64,000 bases of DNA from Stenotrophomonas maltophilia (GCF_001676385.1 NZ_LYVJ01000014.1:1-64000); one strand, 5' to 3'. Shown: positions 27,616 to 37,077, numbered from the stretch's first letter. Made by a program: numbers and translations. Notes: generated from the letters alone by a model not told the origin.

Positions 27616-28611
27616 ATGCCCCGTACCCTCTCCACTGCGGCACTGGCCGCCGCCCTGTCGTTGATCCTGGCCGCCTGTGGTGGCAAGGCACCCGCAACCG
27701 CAGGCAGTTCGGAAGGCACCGCCAGGCAGGAGGCCGGGGACGCGTCGACCGCCAATGCGCAGCAGCAGCTGACCGTCAAGCTCAATGCCTATATCGGCTG
27801 CTTCAATGCGGTCGATTCGGACGTGCAGGGCAGCATTCGTTCCTACACCGGCTGGGTCAAGGACCTGGATGCCGGCCCCACCGGGCGCGAAACGCGCGTG
27901 TATGCGCCGAGCGAGATCGGCGACTACGACCTGAAGCAGTGCGACGGGCCGATCACCGAGGCGATCGCAGCCAAGCCGGCCCTGCCCGGACTGGACGCGG
28001 CGGCGGGCCGGTATCTGCAGGCGCTGAAGGCGCTGGCACCGGTCAGCCATCAAGCGCATGACTACTACGAGCGCCAGGATTACGAAGACGATCAGTTCGC
28101 CAAGGGCAAGCAGCTGCACGCGCCGTTGATGGCTGCGTTCAAGGACTTCGCCGGTGCCAGCGAGGCTTTCAGCGCCGAGCTTGAGCGCCAGAACGATGCG
28201 GCCCAGCGTGAGCAGCTGAAGATCCTGGAGCAGGCGGAGGGGCGCACCCGTGAGTACTACCGGCTGGCGATGATGCTGGAGGCCAAGGCGATCATGGACC
28301 TGATGAGCAAGGACGACTTCGATGTGGCCCAGGCCCGCGAGCGCCTGGACGCCTTCAACCGTATTTCCGACGAAGCCCACGCCAAAGTGGCTGACCAGGA
28401 GCCGGGCAAGCTGGACTGGAACAGCTTCGAGCGCGAGGCCGAGCGGTTCCGCCGCGAAGGCAAGGAACGCCTGCAGCGGGTGAGCGAAAAGACCCCATAC
28501 ACGGATTTCGAACGACGCATGCTGGACTCGCCGTCGATGGGCCCGCGTGGTTCGGCTGCGCGCCTTCTGGACGTCTACAACACCCTGGTTTTCCAGAGCA
28601 ACCGCCAGTAG
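27616..28611 (+). CDS. DUF3829 (YiiG-like) lipoprotein
   Basis: This 331-residue protein has a lipobox ILAAC (Cys about residue 21) and a long helical body (KLNAYIGCFNAVDSDVQGSI, SKDDFDVAQARERLDAFN, YNTLVFQSNRQ at the end) matching the YiiG/DUF3829 family, whose function is unknown. It should sit in the outer or inner membrane facing the periplasm. Start 27616 (MPRTLSTAALAAAL) begins the signal peptide. It converges with the potassium-channel gene. Confidence 0.85.
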   Translation: MPRTLSTAALAAALSLILAACGGKAPATAGSSEGTARQEAGDASTANAQQQLTVKLNAYIGCFNAVDSDVQGSIRSYTGWVKDLDAGPTGRETRVYAPSEIGDYDLKQCDGPITEAIAAKPALPGLDAAAGRYLQALKALAPVSHQAHDYYERQDYEDDQFAKGKQLHAPLMAAFKDFAGASEAFSAELERQNDAAQREQLKILEQAEGRTREYYRLAMMLEAKAIMDLMSKDDFDVAQARERLDAFNRISDEAHAKVADQEPGKLDWNSFEREAERFRREGKERLQRVSEKTPYTDFERRMLDSPSMGPRGSAARLLDVYNTLVFQSNRQ

Positions 28612-28724
28612 TCGAGGCGTTGCCTGCATCGGCCAGGCTGCAGTCGAACCGCTTGGCTGCGACGGGGTGCAGCTGATCCGGAAGTGCCCGTGCAACCGAC
28701 GGGGAGCAGGCCCGGCGTGGCGCC

Positions 28725-29597
28725 TCAGTGGTTGAATGCATCCGGTAGTCCACCGCCGCACCTGCGGCAGTGGCGGGCGTCTGGCTCATGGCCTTCCAGC
28801 CCGCAGTTCGGGCAGCCGCGGGCATCACGGCGCGCGGCCAGCTCGGCTTCGCGCATGGTGCTGGCCAGCTCGGCGGTATAGATGCCGGTGGGCACGGCGA
28901 TGATGCTGTAGCCGATCAGGATCAGCACCGAGGTCACGAAGCGGCCGAGCACGGTCTGCGGCACGATATCGCCGAAGCCGACCGTGGCCATGGTCACCAC
29001 TGCCCAGTACATGCTGGCCGGGATGTTGGTGAAGCCGTGCTCGGGGCCTTCGATCACGTACATCAGCGCGCCGGCGATGATGGTGATGGTGATCACCGTG
29101 AACAGGAAGACCAGCACCTTGCGCCGGCTGCGCCACAGCGATGTCATCAGGACACCGCTTTCTTCGATGTAGCGGGTCAGCTTGAGGATGCGGAACACCC
29201 GCAGGATGCGCAGCGCACGCACCACCAGCAGGCTCTGGGCGCCGGGGATGAACATCGACAGGTAAGCCGGCAGGATCGACAGCAGGTCGATGATGCCCCA
29301 GACGCTCACCGCGTAGCGCAGCGGGCGCCTGACCACCGCCAGCCGCAGCAGGTATTCGGCGGTGAAGAGAATGGTGAAACCCCATTCGACCACGTACAAC
29401 CAGGAAGACCACTCGGCATGCAGGCGCTGCACGCTGTCGATCATCACCACCAGGATGCTGGCGATGATCGCCACCACCAGGATCAGGTCGAAGTTGCGCG
29501 AGGGCCGGGTGTCATGGCGGTAGATGATGTCGAACCACGTACGACGCCAGCCGGTGTCGGTGGCGGGGTTGAGCTGGGGGGCGGAAAACGGTCGCAT
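28725..29597 (-). CDS. Voltage-gated potassium channel
   Basis: This 290-residue protein has six membrane segments. S4 carries the arginine ladder RALRILRVFRILKLTRY and the pore has the canonical filter TVGFGD (MATVGFGDIVPQT). The C-terminus ends in a small zinc-ribbon-like tail, CPNCGLEGHEPDARHCRRCGGG, uncommon in simple Kv channels. The start at 29597 (MRPFSAPQLNP) is chosen; the longer frame to 30506 is antisense to the aminotransferase gene. It is divergent from that gene with a short shared promoter region. Confidence 0.92.
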   Translation of the reverse strand: MRPFSAPQLNPATDTGWRRTWFDIIYRHDTRPSRNFDLILVVAIIASILVVMIDSVQRLHAEWSSWLYVVEWGFTILFTAEYLLRLAVVRRPLRYAVSVWGIIDLLSILPAYLSMFIPGAQSLLVVRALRILRVFRILKLTRYIEESGVLMTSLWRSRRKVLVFLFTVITITIIAGALMYVIEGPEHGFTNIPASMYWAVVTMATVGFGDIVPQTVLGRFVTSVLILIGYSIIAVPTGIYTAELASTMREAELAARRDARGCPNCGLEGHEPDARHCRRCGGGLPDAFNH

Positions 29598-29660
29598 GGG
29601 CGCATTGTGCCGCAGGGGTTCCGGCGCGAGAATGGGGATTCCTGAATCCTGCCGACCGCC

Positions 29661-30887
29661 ATGACCGCCGCTACCGATCCGCTGATCTCCCTTTCGAACT
29701 ATTACCTGCCGGTCTACAAGCCCCGCCAGGTGGTACTGGAGCGGGGCCAGGGTGCCCGCGTATGGGACAGCCAGGGCCGCGAGTTCATCGACCTGGCCGC
29801 CGGCATCGCCGTGTGCGGCCTGGGCCACAACGACCCGGACCTGGTGGCCGCGCTGGTCGAGCAGGCCGGCAAGCTCTGGCACACCAGCAACGTGTTCTAC
29901 AGCGCGCCGCCGCTGCACCTGGCCGAGGAGCTGGTGAAGGCCAGTCGCTTCGCCGAGCGCGTGTTCCTGTGCAATTCCGGTGCCGAAGCCAACGAAGTGG
30001 CGATCAAGATGGTCCGCAAGTGGGCTTCCAGCCAGGGTCGGCCGGCCGACAAGCGGGTGATCATCACCTTCCGTGGCAGCTTCCACGGCCGCACCCTGGG
30101 CGCGGTGACCGCCACCGCCCAGCCGAAGTACCAGGAAGGCTATGAGCCGCTGCCCGGTGGCTTCCGCTACATCGATTTCAACGATGAGGTGCAGCTGGAA
30201 ACCGCGATGGCCGCCGGTGACGTGGCGGCGGTGATGCTGGAGCCGATCCAGGGCGAGGGCGGCGTGATGCCGGCCAAGTCCGGTTTCCTCAAGCGCGTGC
30301 GCGAACTGTGCGACCAGCACAATGCGCTGCTGGTGCTGGACGAGATCCAGGCTGGCATGGGCCGCACCGGTACGCTGTTCGCGCACTGGCAGGATGACGT
30401 GGTGCCGGACATGGTGACCCTGGCCAAGGCACTCGGCGGTGGCTTCCCGATCGGTGCGATGCTGGCCGGCCCGAAGGTGGCCGAGACCATGCAGTTCGGC
30501 GCGCACGGCACCACCTTCGGTGGCAATCCGCTGGCCGCCGCGGTTGCCCGCGTGGCGCTGCGCAAGCTGGCCTCGGCAGAGATCGCCGCCAATGTCAGCC
30601 GCCAGTCGAAGGCGCTGCGCGATGGCTTCACCCGCATCAACGACGAGTTCGGCGTGTTCAGTGAGGTGCGGGGCCGTGGCCTGATGCTGGGGGCGGTACT
30701 AAGCAAGGATTTCGCCGGCCAGGCCGGTGTGATTCTCGACCACGCTGCCGAGCAGGGCCTGCTGACCCTGCAGGCCGGCCCGGACGTGCTGCGCTTCGTG
30801 CCGTCCCTGAACATCACCGACGAAGAAGTGGCCGAAGGCCTGAAGCGCCTGCGCGCAGCGATTGCTGCGTTCATCGCAGCGCGCTGA
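29661..30887 (+). CDS. argD: Class-III aminotransferase, acetylornithine aminotransferase type
   Basis: This 408-residue PLP enzyme matches ArgD/AstC-type aminotransferases: NSGAEANEVAIKM (about residues 103-115), TFRGSFHGRTLGAVTAT, VLDEIQAGMGRTG and the PLP lysine in TLAKALGGGFPIGAML near residue 257. The likely reaction is N-acetylornithine transamination in arginine synthesis or succinylornithine in arginine breakdown; the two cannot be told apart by sequence. The gene stands outside an arg operon. GTAG-type repeats follow. Confidence 0.85.
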   Translation: MTAATDPLISLSNYYLPVYKPRQVVLERGQGARVWDSQGREFIDLAAGIAVCGLGHNDPDLVAALVEQAGKLWHTSNVFYSAPPLHLAEELVKASRFAERVFLCNSGAEANEVAIKMVRKWASSQGRPADKRVIITFRGSFHGRTLGAVTATAQPKYQEGYEPLPGGFRYIDFNDEVQLETAMAAGDVAAVMLEPIQGEGGVMPAKSGFLKRVRELCDQHNALLVLDEIQAGMGRTGTLFAHWQDDVVPDMVTLAKALGGGFPIGAMLAGPKVAETMQFGAHGTTFGGNPLAAAVARVALRKLASAEIAANVSRQSKALRDGFTRINDEFGVFSEVRGRGLMLGAVLSKDFAGQAGVILDHAAEQGLLTLQAGPDVLRFVPSLNITDEEVAEGLKRLRAAIAAFIAAR

Positions 30888-30903
30888 CGCCGCAGCGACA
30901 TCT

Positions 30904-30973
30904 GTAGAGCCGAGCCCATGCTCGGCTGCTGTTGCCTGAAAGCGCGGTGAGCCGAGCATGGGCTCGGCTCTAC
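30904..30973. repeat. Inverted pair of GTAG-type (SMAG-like) repeats
   Basis: GTAGAGCCGAGCCCATGCTC begins the first unit and GAGCATGGGCTCGGCTCTAC ends the second. The two are exact reverse complements separated by 30 bases. The pair lies between the convergent aminotransferase (30887) and HAD (30980) stops and could form a long stem on either strand. Confidence 0.9.
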
Positions 30974-30979
30974 AGTGGT

Positions 30980-31582
30980 TCACGCAATCCGGTAGCGCTT
31001 CAACACTTTGCCCAGGCCGCGGCCATCGCGCACGGTTTCCGCGTGCAGGCCGGCGGCGCGCGCGCCGCGCACATTGGCGAACAGGTCATCGACGAACAGC
31101 GTGCGCGCCGGGCTCACGCCGAGCACCTCAAGCGTGCGCAGGAACACGGCCGGTGCGGGCTTGCGCAGGCCGAAATCCGCGCTGCAGAACACGCGGCCCT
31201 GCAGGGCAGGGAACAGCTCCGGCAGCACGATGGGCAGCATCTCCACCATCAGCGCACCGTTGTTGGTCAGTACCGCCATTGGCAGCTGCAGGGCCTGCAG
31301 CCGCTGCAGCACGGCCGCCTGAGGATGGCTGGCAGCCCGCCGTGCCGCGATCCATGTAGCGACGTCGACGGTCCTGCCCAGATGTGCTCCCAGCCTTGCC
31401 AGGTAAGACGGGCCATCCAGCGCGCCGCTGTCGTGCGCGGCTTCCAGCCCACTGTCGTACAGCGCGGCCCGCACGGCCTGCGTTGGCACGTCCAGTGCCC
31501 GTGCCAGGTGCAGGACGCGCTGCGCGCGCTGGTACTGAACCAGCACGCCATCCACATCCAGCAGCAACAGGTCGATCGGCAT
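30980..31582 (-). CDS. HAD-superfamily hydrolase
   Basis: This 200-residue enzyme has the HAD motif 1 DVDGVL (residues 9-14; nucleophile Asp), motif 2 TNNG near 109, motif 3 Lys in RKPAP near 140 and motif 4 FVDDLFANV. A helical cap between motifs 1 and 2 points to a subfamily IA phosphatase. Substrate unknown. Divergent from the azurin gene. Confidence 0.88.
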   Translation of the reverse strand: MPIDLLLLDVDGVLVQYQRAQRVLHLARALDVPTQAVRAALYDSGLEAAHDSGALDGPSYLARLGAHLGRTVDVATWIAARRAASHPQAAVLQRLQALQLPMAVLTNNGALMVEMLPIVLPELFPALQGRVFCSADFGLRKPAPAVFLRTLEVLGVSPARTLFVDDLFANVRGARAAGLHAETVRDGRGLGKVLKRYRIA

Positions 31583-31703
31583 CGTTCGAGCATGCCATCG
31601 ACGGGCGTGCTCGCAAACCCTGCAACGGCCGTGCGACAGACGGTCGCAGCCGTGGTTTCCCGGGCCTGCCTAGAATGGCGCCTGATCTCCAGGAGACGCG
31701 ACG

Positions 31704-32153
31704 ATGAAGGCTTGGAAGGTGGCAGTGGGATTGGGTGCGCTGATGCTGGCGCCGTCGGCGTTGGCGCGGGTGTGTGCGGTGAGCATCGACAGCACCGATC
31801 AGATGAGCTTCAGCAGCCGCGAGATCAAGATCGCGGCTGATTGCAGTGCCGTGGACCTGACCCTGCGCCACACCGGCAAGCTCGCCGCCACCGCGATGGG
31901 CCACAACTGGGTACTGACGCGCACTGCCGATTACCCGCCGGTGGCGATGGCAGGCATGCGTATGACCCTGGCGGACAGCTACCTGCCGAAGGCCGACAAG
32001 CGCGTGCTGGCGCATACCCGGGTGATCGGCGGCGGCGAGACCACGCGCGTGCGTTTCTCTACCCAGGGCCTGCAGAAAGGTGGCGATTACACCTTCTTCT
32101 GTTCGTTCCCCGGCCACTTCGCGATGATGAAGGGCAAATTCGTCTTCGGTTAA
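31704..32153 (+). CDS. azu: Azurin (blue copper protein)
   Basis: This 149-residue periplasmic electron carrier has a signal peptide (MKAWKVAVGLGALMLAPSALA). The copper ligands are visible: His in MGHNW, and Cys, His and Met in CSFPGHFAMMKG at the C-terminus; the azurin disulfide Cys residues (RVCAVSID, AADCSAV) are also present. It carries single electrons between respiratory complexes. CAGGAGACGCGACG lies before the ATG. Its TAA stop runs directly into a perfect 66-base palindrome that can terminate transcription. Confidence 0.95.
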   Translation: MKAWKVAVGLGALMLAPSALARVCAVSIDSTDQMSFSSREIKIAADCSAVDLTLRHTGKLAATAMGHNWVLTRTADYPPVAMAGMRMTLADSYLPKADKRVLAHTRVIGGGETTRVRFSTQGLQKGGDYTFFCSFPGHFAMMKGKFVFG

Positions 32154-32154
32154 A

Positions 32155-32220
32155 AAAAAGGGGACGGAGGGGATTAAGTCGTTTGTGCACAAACGACTTA
32201 ATCCCCTCCGTCCCCTTTTT
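32155..32220. repeat. Perfect 66-bp GGGGAC-type palindrome, bidirectional terminator
   Basis: From AAAAAGGGGACGGAGGGGAT through the central GTGCAC to ATCCCCTCCGTCCCCTTTTT the sequence is a continuous perfect palindrome. It fills the gap between the azurin stop (32153) and the hemL stop (32225), so each transcript ends in a very long hairpin plus T-run. Confidence 0.95.
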
Positions 32221-32224
32221 GCGA

Positions 32225-33514
32225 TCAGCCCTTGGCGGCCTTGAACGCCACGCGGGCAGCGGCGAGTGTCGCTTCGATCACGGCATCGTCGTGCGCGCTG
32301 GACAGGAAGCCGGCCTCGTAGGCCGATGGCGCCAGGAACACGCCCTGTTCCAGCATTGCGTGGAAGAAGCGGTTGAATGCCGGGATGTCACAGGCAGTGG
32401 CCTGCGCATAGGTCTCGACCTTCTCACTGGTGAAGAACAGACCGAACATCGCGCCCACGCGGGTGGTGGTCACCGCTACGCCGGCTTCGGCGGCGGCCGT
32501 TTCAAGGCCAGCACACAGACGCCCAGTCCGCTCAGCCAGATCGGCGTGGAAGCCCGGTTGCTGGATCAGCTCCAGCATTGCCAGGCCCGCAGCCATCGCC
32601 ACCGGGTTGCCGCTCAGCGTGCCGGCCTGGTAGATCGGGCCGGCCGGGGCGATCTGCTGCATCAGCTCGCGGCGACCGCCATAGGCACCTACCGGCATGC
32701 CACCGCCGATGATCTTGCCAAAGGTGGTCAGGTCCGGAGTGATGCCGTAGTGCGCCTGCGCACCGCCGAGGGCGACGCGGAAGCCAGTCATCACTTCGTC
32801 GAAGATCAGCAGCGCGCCATGCTGCGTGCACAGTGCGCGCAGGTGCTGCAGGTAACCTTCGCGCGGCGGAATGCAGTTGGCATTGCCGACCACCGGCTCG
32901 ATGATCAGGCCGGCGATGTCATCGCCCTGCTGTTCGAACAGCGCGGTGGCCGCTTCGAAGTCGTTGTAGGGCAGGGTCAGGGTCAGTTCGCTCAGCCCGG
33001 CCGGGACGCCCGGGGAGGTCGGCACGCCCAGGGTCAGCATGCCGCTGCCGGCCTTGACCAGGAACGAGTCGCCGTGGCCGTGGTAGCAGCCTTCGAACTT
33101 GACGATGCGGCTGCGGCCGGTGGCGCCGCGCGCCAGGCGGATCGCCGACAGCGTGGCCTCGGTGCCGGAGTTGACCATGCGCACCATCTCGCACGATGGC
33201 ACCAGGCGGGTGATGGTCTCGGCCATGGTGACTTCGGCCGCGCACGGCGCACCGAAGGACAGGCCATTGTCGATCGCCTTCTTCACCGCCTGGCGTACGG
33301 CCGGATGGTTGTGGCCGACGATCATCGGTCCCCAGGAGCCGACGTAGTCGATGTAGCGGTTGCCGTCGACGTCGTAGAGGTAGGCGCCATCGGCGCGCTC
33401 GACGAAGAACGGCTCGCCGCCGACCGACTTGAACGCGCGCACCGGCGAATTGACGCCGCCCGGCAGCAGCTGCTGGGCGCGGGAGAACAGGGCATGGGAC
33501 TGGTCGTGGTTCAT
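32225..33514 (-). CDS. hemL: Glutamate-1-semialdehyde 2,1-aminomutase
   Basis: This 429-residue PLP enzyme makes 5-aminolevulinate from glutamate-1-semialdehyde in the C5 route to haem. Marks include [43 protein letters not shown] and the PLP lysine in [17 protein letters not shown]. Start 33514 ([14 protein letters not shown]) has AGGAAAG upstream; the frame to 33643 overlaps thiE. It lies 16 bases after thiE on the same strand, an apparent thiE-hemL operon seen in related bacteria. Confidence 0.96.
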   Translation of the reverse strand: MNHDQSHALFSRAQQLLPGGVNSPVRAFKSVGGEPFFVERADGAYLYDVDGNRYIDYVGSWGPMIVGHNHPAVRQAVKKAIDNGLSFGAPCAAEVTMAETITRLVPSCEMVRMVNSGTEATLSAIRLARGATGRSRIVKFEGCYHGHGDSFLVKAGSGMLTLGVPTSPGVPAGLSELTLTLPYNDFEAATALFEQQGDDIAGLIIEPVVGNANCIPPREGYLQHLRALCTQHGALLIFDEVMTGFRVALGGAQAHYGITPDLTTFGKIIGGGMPVGAYGGRRELMQQIAPAGPIYQAGTLSGNPVAMAAGLAMLELIQQPGFHADLAERTGRLCAGLETAAAEAGVAVTTTRVGAMFGLFFTSEKVETYAQATACDIPAFNRFFHAMLEQGVFLAPSAYEAGFLSSAHDDAVIEATLAAARVAFKAAKG

Positions 33515-33530
33515 GGGGCTTTCCTGGGCA

Positions 33531-34157
33531 TTACGCGAACTGGGCGAGGAAGGCGCGCTGGGCCGCGACCGGGTCCGGCGCAGCGAACACGCTGCTGACC
33601 ACGGCGACCAGATCGGCGCCGGCGTCGATGATGGGGCCGACATTGTTCGGCGTCAGCCCGCCGATCGCCACCCGCGGCACGCCCAGTGCGGCGGTCTGAC
33701 GCAGCAGGTCGGTATGGGCGCGGCTGCTGGTGATCTTGGTGGTGGTCGGGAAGAACGCGCCGAAGGCCACGTAGCTGGCGCCGGCCGCTACGGCCTTCTC
33801 GGCATTGGCCAGCTGGTCATAGCAGGAGGCGCCGATGATCGCGCCAGGGCCGAGCAGCGCGCGCGCGCTGGGGATGTCGCCGTCGGTGCCGCCCAGATGC
33901 ACCCCCGCTGCGCCAACGGCCTTGGCCAGCGCCGGGTCGTCGTTGACGATCAGCGGCACGCGGTGTTCCGCGCACAGCGCCTGCAGCGCCGCCGCCTGCT
34001 CCCGTCGCAGCGCGTCACTGGCAGTCTTGTTGCGGTACTGCAGCCAGGTGGCGCCGGCAGCCAGCAGCGGCGCGGTGCGGCCCAGCAGGCGCGCCGTATC
34101 GGGCTCGTCCGGGGTGATCAGGTAGACGCCGCGGGGCGCCGGGGAAGCAGAAGTCAT
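33531..34157 (-). CDS. thiE: Thiamine-phosphate synthase
   Basis: This 208-residue TIM-barrel enzyme joins hydroxymethylpyrimidine-PP and thiazole phosphate to thiamine phosphate. Family marks are WLQYRNK (residues 38-44), [34 protein letters not shown] and [10 protein letters not shown]. It is cotranscribed with hemL and divergent from the rubredoxin gene. I see no TPP riboswitch in front of it, in contrast to thiC. Confidence 0.95.
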   Translation of the reverse strand: MTSASPAPRGVYLITPDEPDTARLLGRTAPLLAAGATWLQYRNKTASDALRREQAAALQALCAEHRVPLIVNDDPALAKAVGAAGVHLGGTDGDIPSARALLGPGAIIGASCYDQLANAEKAVAAGASYVAFGAFFPTTTKITSSRAHTDLLRQTAALGVPRVAIGGLTPNNVGPIIDAGADLVAVVSSVFAAPDPVAAQRAFLAQFA

Positions 34158-34224
34158 CGATGGCTACCGGTGCGTGGACCGCGATGGGACAATGGCGGCC
34201 CGTGATTCCAGCCCTGATTATCCG

Positions 34225-34416
34225 ATGAGCGATGCCACCCCCACCACCTTGCGCACCTGGATGTGCGTGGTTTGCGGCTTTCTTTACAGCGAAGCGGAAG
34301 GCTTGCCGGAGGAGGGCATCGCGCCGGGGACACGTTGGGAGGACATCCCCGAGACGTGGACCTGCCCGGATTGCGGGGTGACCAAGGCCGACTTCGAGAT
34401 GGTCGAGGCCGATTGA
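34225..34416 (+). CDS. Rubredoxin
   Basis: This 63-residue cytoplasmic iron protein carries the two CxxC pairs that bind one Fe: MCVVCGF near residue 11 and [12 protein letters not shown] near 47, with the standard spacing and the [11 protein letters not shown] segment. It transfers electrons to partner oxygenases or reductases, not identified here. Start 34225 ([12 protein letters not shown]) is taken as the natural one. It is divergent from thiE, with 67 bases between starts. A palindrome at 34426-34446 follows the stop. Confidence 0.95.
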   Translation: MSDATPTTLRTWMCVVCGFLYSEAEGLPEEGIAPGTRWEDIPETWTCPDCGVTKADFEMVEAD

Positions 34417-34425
34417 CGTGGGTGG

Positions 34426-34446
34426 GTGCGGACCGTTGGTCCGCAC
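34426..34446. repeat. Short palindrome after rubredoxin gene
   Basis: GTGCGGACC and GGTCCGCAC surround GTT. The same layout with GTGCCGACC arms is at 40853. It lies ten bases past the rubredoxin stop, between convergent genes. Confidence 0.75.
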
Positions 34447-34456
34447 ACCGACAATC

Positions 34457-35302
34457 TCAATGCAGCCGCGGCACCGGTCCACCGATGTCGATGAGCTTCT
34501 CGCGCAGCCATTGTGCATCGCTGGCATCGGGATTGCGCTTCAGGTACTGCCCCAGGTCGTGGCGGGCACCGGCCAGGTATTCCAGCTGCAGGTAGGCCAG
34601 ACCGCGGTCGCGCAGCGCGTCGTCCTGTTCCGGGGCCAGCTTGAGCAGGCGATCGGCACTGCGCGCGGCGCGGTCCCATTCGCTCGCCTCGGCGTATACG
34701 CCGTGCAGGTTGCGCAGCATGCGCATCAGGATCGCACGGGCCGGTGCCGGGTCGAGGATCTGGGCCAGCACCTGATCGTCAGGCATCTGCCCGCCCAGGT
34801 GTGACTTTGCCCGCTCGCGCAGCTCGTCCACATCGAGGGGTCGGCCACCATTGAACGGGTCCATCACCAGTACGCCGTCATCCACTGGCAGGCGCACCAG
34901 GAAGTGGCCAGGGAACGAGACGCCGTCGAGCGGAATGCCCAGCCGGCGCGAGACTTCCATCTGCACCAGGGCGAGCGAGATCGGATTGCCCAGGCGGCGC
35001 TCGAAGACCTGGTTGAGATAGCTGTTGCGCGGGTCGTAATACTTGTCGTGGTCGCCGCTATAGCCCAGCTCGTCGAACAGGTGGCGGTTGATCGCCGCCA
35101 TCTTCAGGGGGCTGGGCTCGAGGCTGTCCACTTCCGGCCGGAGATGGTCGACATGGCTCTGGATCAGCGCATCGTAGGTCGAAGGCTGCAGATCGGGGTA
35201 TTCATCGCGCGCGATCAGCAGCGCGGTCGGCAGCAACGGCAACGCCTCGTCTTCGAGGTCGGCCAGTGCATCCCAGTCGGGGAGTGTGATCCGGTCCTGC
35301 AT
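34457..35302 (-). CDS. SirB1 / transglutaminase-like TPR protein
   Basis: This 281-residue protein matches the SirB1 family: a transglutaminase-like core with YYDPRNSYLNQVFERRLGNP and GVSFPGHFLVRL, then a C-terminal tetratricopeptide-like helical part (ADRLLKLAPEQDDALRDRG). The usual catalytic Cys of transglutaminases is not evident (the RLGNPISLALV segment), as in other SirB1 proteins. Function unknown. Separated from the DUF192 gene upstream by a GGGGTC palindrome. Confidence 0.85.
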   Translation of the reverse strand: MQDRITLPDWDALADLEDEALPLLPTALLIARDEYPDLQPSTYDALIQSHVDHLRPEVDSLEPSPLKMAAINRHLFDELGYSGDHDKYYDPRNSYLNQVFERRLGNPISLALVQMEVSRRLGIPLDGVSFPGHFLVRLPVDDGVLVMDPFNGGRPLDVDELRERAKSHLGGQMPDDQVLAQILDPAPARAILMRMLRNLHGVYAEASEWDRAARSADRLLKLAPEQDDALRDRGLAYLQLEYLAGARHDLGQYLKRNPDASDAQWLREKLIDIGGPVPRLH

Positions 35303-35359
35303 GATTACAGACTGGCGTCATTTGCAGGCGGTTTCAAGCGGTGGCGCGTGAAAAACCCA

Positions 35360-35398
35360 GGGGTCAGATCCCTTTCGCGTGCGAAAGGATCCGACCCC
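35360..35398. repeat. GGGGTC-type palindrome
   Basis: GGGGTCAGATCCCTTTCGC and GCGAAAGGATCCGACCCC surround a 2-base loop, with one extra base and one mismatch. It lies between the DUF192 gene end and the SirB1 gene start on the minus strand. Confidence 0.85.
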
Positions 35399-35462
35399 CG
35401 ATCGGGTTGCCGGTCAGCCACGGGGATGACCACGGGCGCCGGGCGCAGCCCGGCTGACCTTG

Positions 35463-35906
35463 TTATTCGATGCCCGGGCCGAATTTCAGCTCGGTGCCGT
35501 CCTTGAGCTGCAGCTTCTCGGCCTGGCCGGCGTTGAGCTCCAGCACATACCGGGCAGGGCCACCGCTGGGATAGGGCGGGCACATGTCGCCCGCCGAGCA
35601 GGGGGGGACGTCGCGCTGCTGGCTGACCAGCCTGCGCTGGCTGTCGAAGTACAGGATGTCCAGCGCGATCCTGGTGTTCTTCATCCAGTAGGCCTGCATA
35701 TCCTCGCGGTCATGGATGAACAGCATGCCGTGGTCGGCCGGCATCTGGTCGCGGAACATCAGCCCGCGCGCGCGCGCTTCATCGCTGGTGGCCAGTTCCA
35801 CGTGGTAGCGGGCACCGTCCAGCTCGACCCAGTGGCGGGCCGCATCGGTGGCACAGCCGGCCAGGGCCAGCAGCGGAAGTATCAGCAGTGAACGCAACAG
35901 CGACAT
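35463..35906 (-). CDS. DUF192 family lipoprotein
   Basis: This 147-residue protein has a signal peptide with a lipobox (LALAGC, Cys about residue 18), followed by the DUF192 fold: ARGLMFRDQMPADHGMLFIH, MKNTRIALDILY and a C-terminal VLELNAGQAEKLQLKDG. DUF192 proteins are small secreted proteins of unknown function. It follows rpiA by 21 bases on the same strand. Confidence 0.88.
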   Translation of the reverse strand: MSLLRSLLILPLLALAGCATDAARHWVELDGARYHVELATSDEARARGLMFRDQMPADHGMLFIHDREDMQAYWMKNTRIALDILYFDSQRRLVSQQRDVPPCSAGDMCPPYPSGGPARYVLELNAGQAEKLQLKDGTELKFGPGIE

Positions 35907-35927
35907 CGTCAGGATCCTTTGAAAGAG

Positions 35928-36575
35928 TCAGAGCACGACCGGCGGCTCTGCGCCGACGATCACCACATCGGCGCGGCGGCGCGCGAACAGGCCCACGCAG
36001 ACCACGCCCGGCAGCTGGTTGAGCTCGCGTTCCAGCTTCTCTGGATCGGTGATCTGCAGGTTGTGGATGTCCAGGATCTGGTTGCCGTTGTCGGTGACGA
36101 CACCCTCGCGCCAGGTCGGCTGGCCGCCGGTCATGTCGCGGATCTGGCGGGCAACCAGGCTGCGCGCCATCGGGATCACCTCCACCGGCAGTGGGAACCT
36201 GCCCAGCACCGGCACCTGCTTGCTCGGGTCGATGATGCAGATGAAGCGCTCGCTGGCTTCGGCGATGATTTTCTCGCGGGTCAGTGCAGCGCCACCGCCC
36301 TTGATCAGGCACTTGTTCGGGTCGCACTCGTCGGCGCCGTCCACGTACAGCGACAGGTTGCCGCTGTGATTCAGCTCGATCACCTCGATGCCATGCTGTT
36401 TCAGGCGCGCGGTGCTCTGCTCGGAGCTGGACACGGCGCCCTTGATGCGGTGCTGGATGCGGGCCAGGGCATCGATGAAATAGGCCACGGTGGATCCGGT
36501 GCCGACACCGACGATCATGCCGTCTTCAACGTACTCGATGGCTTTCTCGGCGGCCAGGCGCTTGGCTTCGGACAT
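35928..36575 (-). CDS. rpiA: Ribose-5-phosphate isomerase A
   Basis: This 215-residue enzyme interconverts ribose 5-phosphate and ribulose 5-phosphate in the pentose phosphate pathway. Marks are [16 protein letters not shown] (about residues 21-36), [25 protein letters not shown] and the C-terminal [16 protein letters not shown]. It follows the EVE gene by 22 bases and probably belongs to the fau-EVE-rpiA-DUF192 transcription unit. Confidence 0.96.
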   Translation of the reverse strand: MSEAKRLAAEKAIEYVEDGMIVGVGTGSTVAYFIDALARIQHRIKGAVSSSEQSTARLKQHGIEVIELNHSGNLSLYVDGADECDPNKCLIKGGGAALTREKIIAEASERFICIIDPSKQVPVLGRFPLPVEVIPMARSLVARQIRDMTGGQPTWREGVVTDNGNQILDIHNLQITDPEKLERELNQLPGVVCVGLFARRRADVVIVGAEPPVVL

Positions 36576-36597
36576 GGGAGAACTCTCAGGCAGGGAA

Positions 36598-37077
36598 TCA
36601 GGATTTCTTTTCCAGCGACAGCAGCAGCTTCCACTGCGCGGCGGTCACCGGGAACACCGACAGGCGGTTGCCCTTGGCAACCAGCGGGAAGCCTTCACCC
36701 AGTTCCTCGGCGTGCAGCTTGATCTCGTCCAGCGCGATCACCTGCCTGAGCTTGCGCTCGAATGCCACGTCCACCAGCATCCAGCGCGGATTCTCGCGCG
36801 TGCTCCTGGGGTCGTAATAGTCCGACTTCGGATCGAACTGGGTGTCGTCCGGGTAGGCCGTGCTGGCCACGGTGGCCAGGCCGACGATGCCCGGCACCTT
36901 GGTGTTGGAATGATAGAACAGGATGCCGTCGCCGACCTGCATGCCGTCGCGCATGAAATTGCGCGCCTGGTAGTTGCGCACCCCGTTCCAGGGTTCGACC
37001 TTGACCCTGGCCAGGTCATCAATGGAGAAGGCGTCCGGTTCGGACTTCATCAGCCAGTAGCGCTTGCGGGCGGTCAT
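36598..37077 (-). CDS. EVE domain protein
   Basis: This 159-residue cytoplasmic protein is a single EVE (PUA-like) domain: [53 protein letters not shown] and a C-terminal [14 protein letters not shown] domains bind modified bases in RNA or DNA. The ATG at 37077 overlaps the fau stop (ATGA), so the two are coupled; the open frame to 37149 is within fau. Confidence 0.92.
   Translation of the reverse strand: MTARKRYWLMKSEPDAFSIDDLARVKVEPWNGVRNYQARNFMRDGMQVGDGILFYHSNTKVPGIVGLATVASTAYPDDTQFDPKSDYYDPRSTRENPRWMLVDVAFERKLRQVIALDEIKLHAEELGEGFPLVAKGNRLSVFPVTAAQWKLLLSLEKKS

Noticed and set aside
28725-30506. 593-residue version of the potassium channel
   Set aside because: The N-terminal 300 residues of that frame are antisense to the aminotransferase gene. 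The channel proper begins at 29597.
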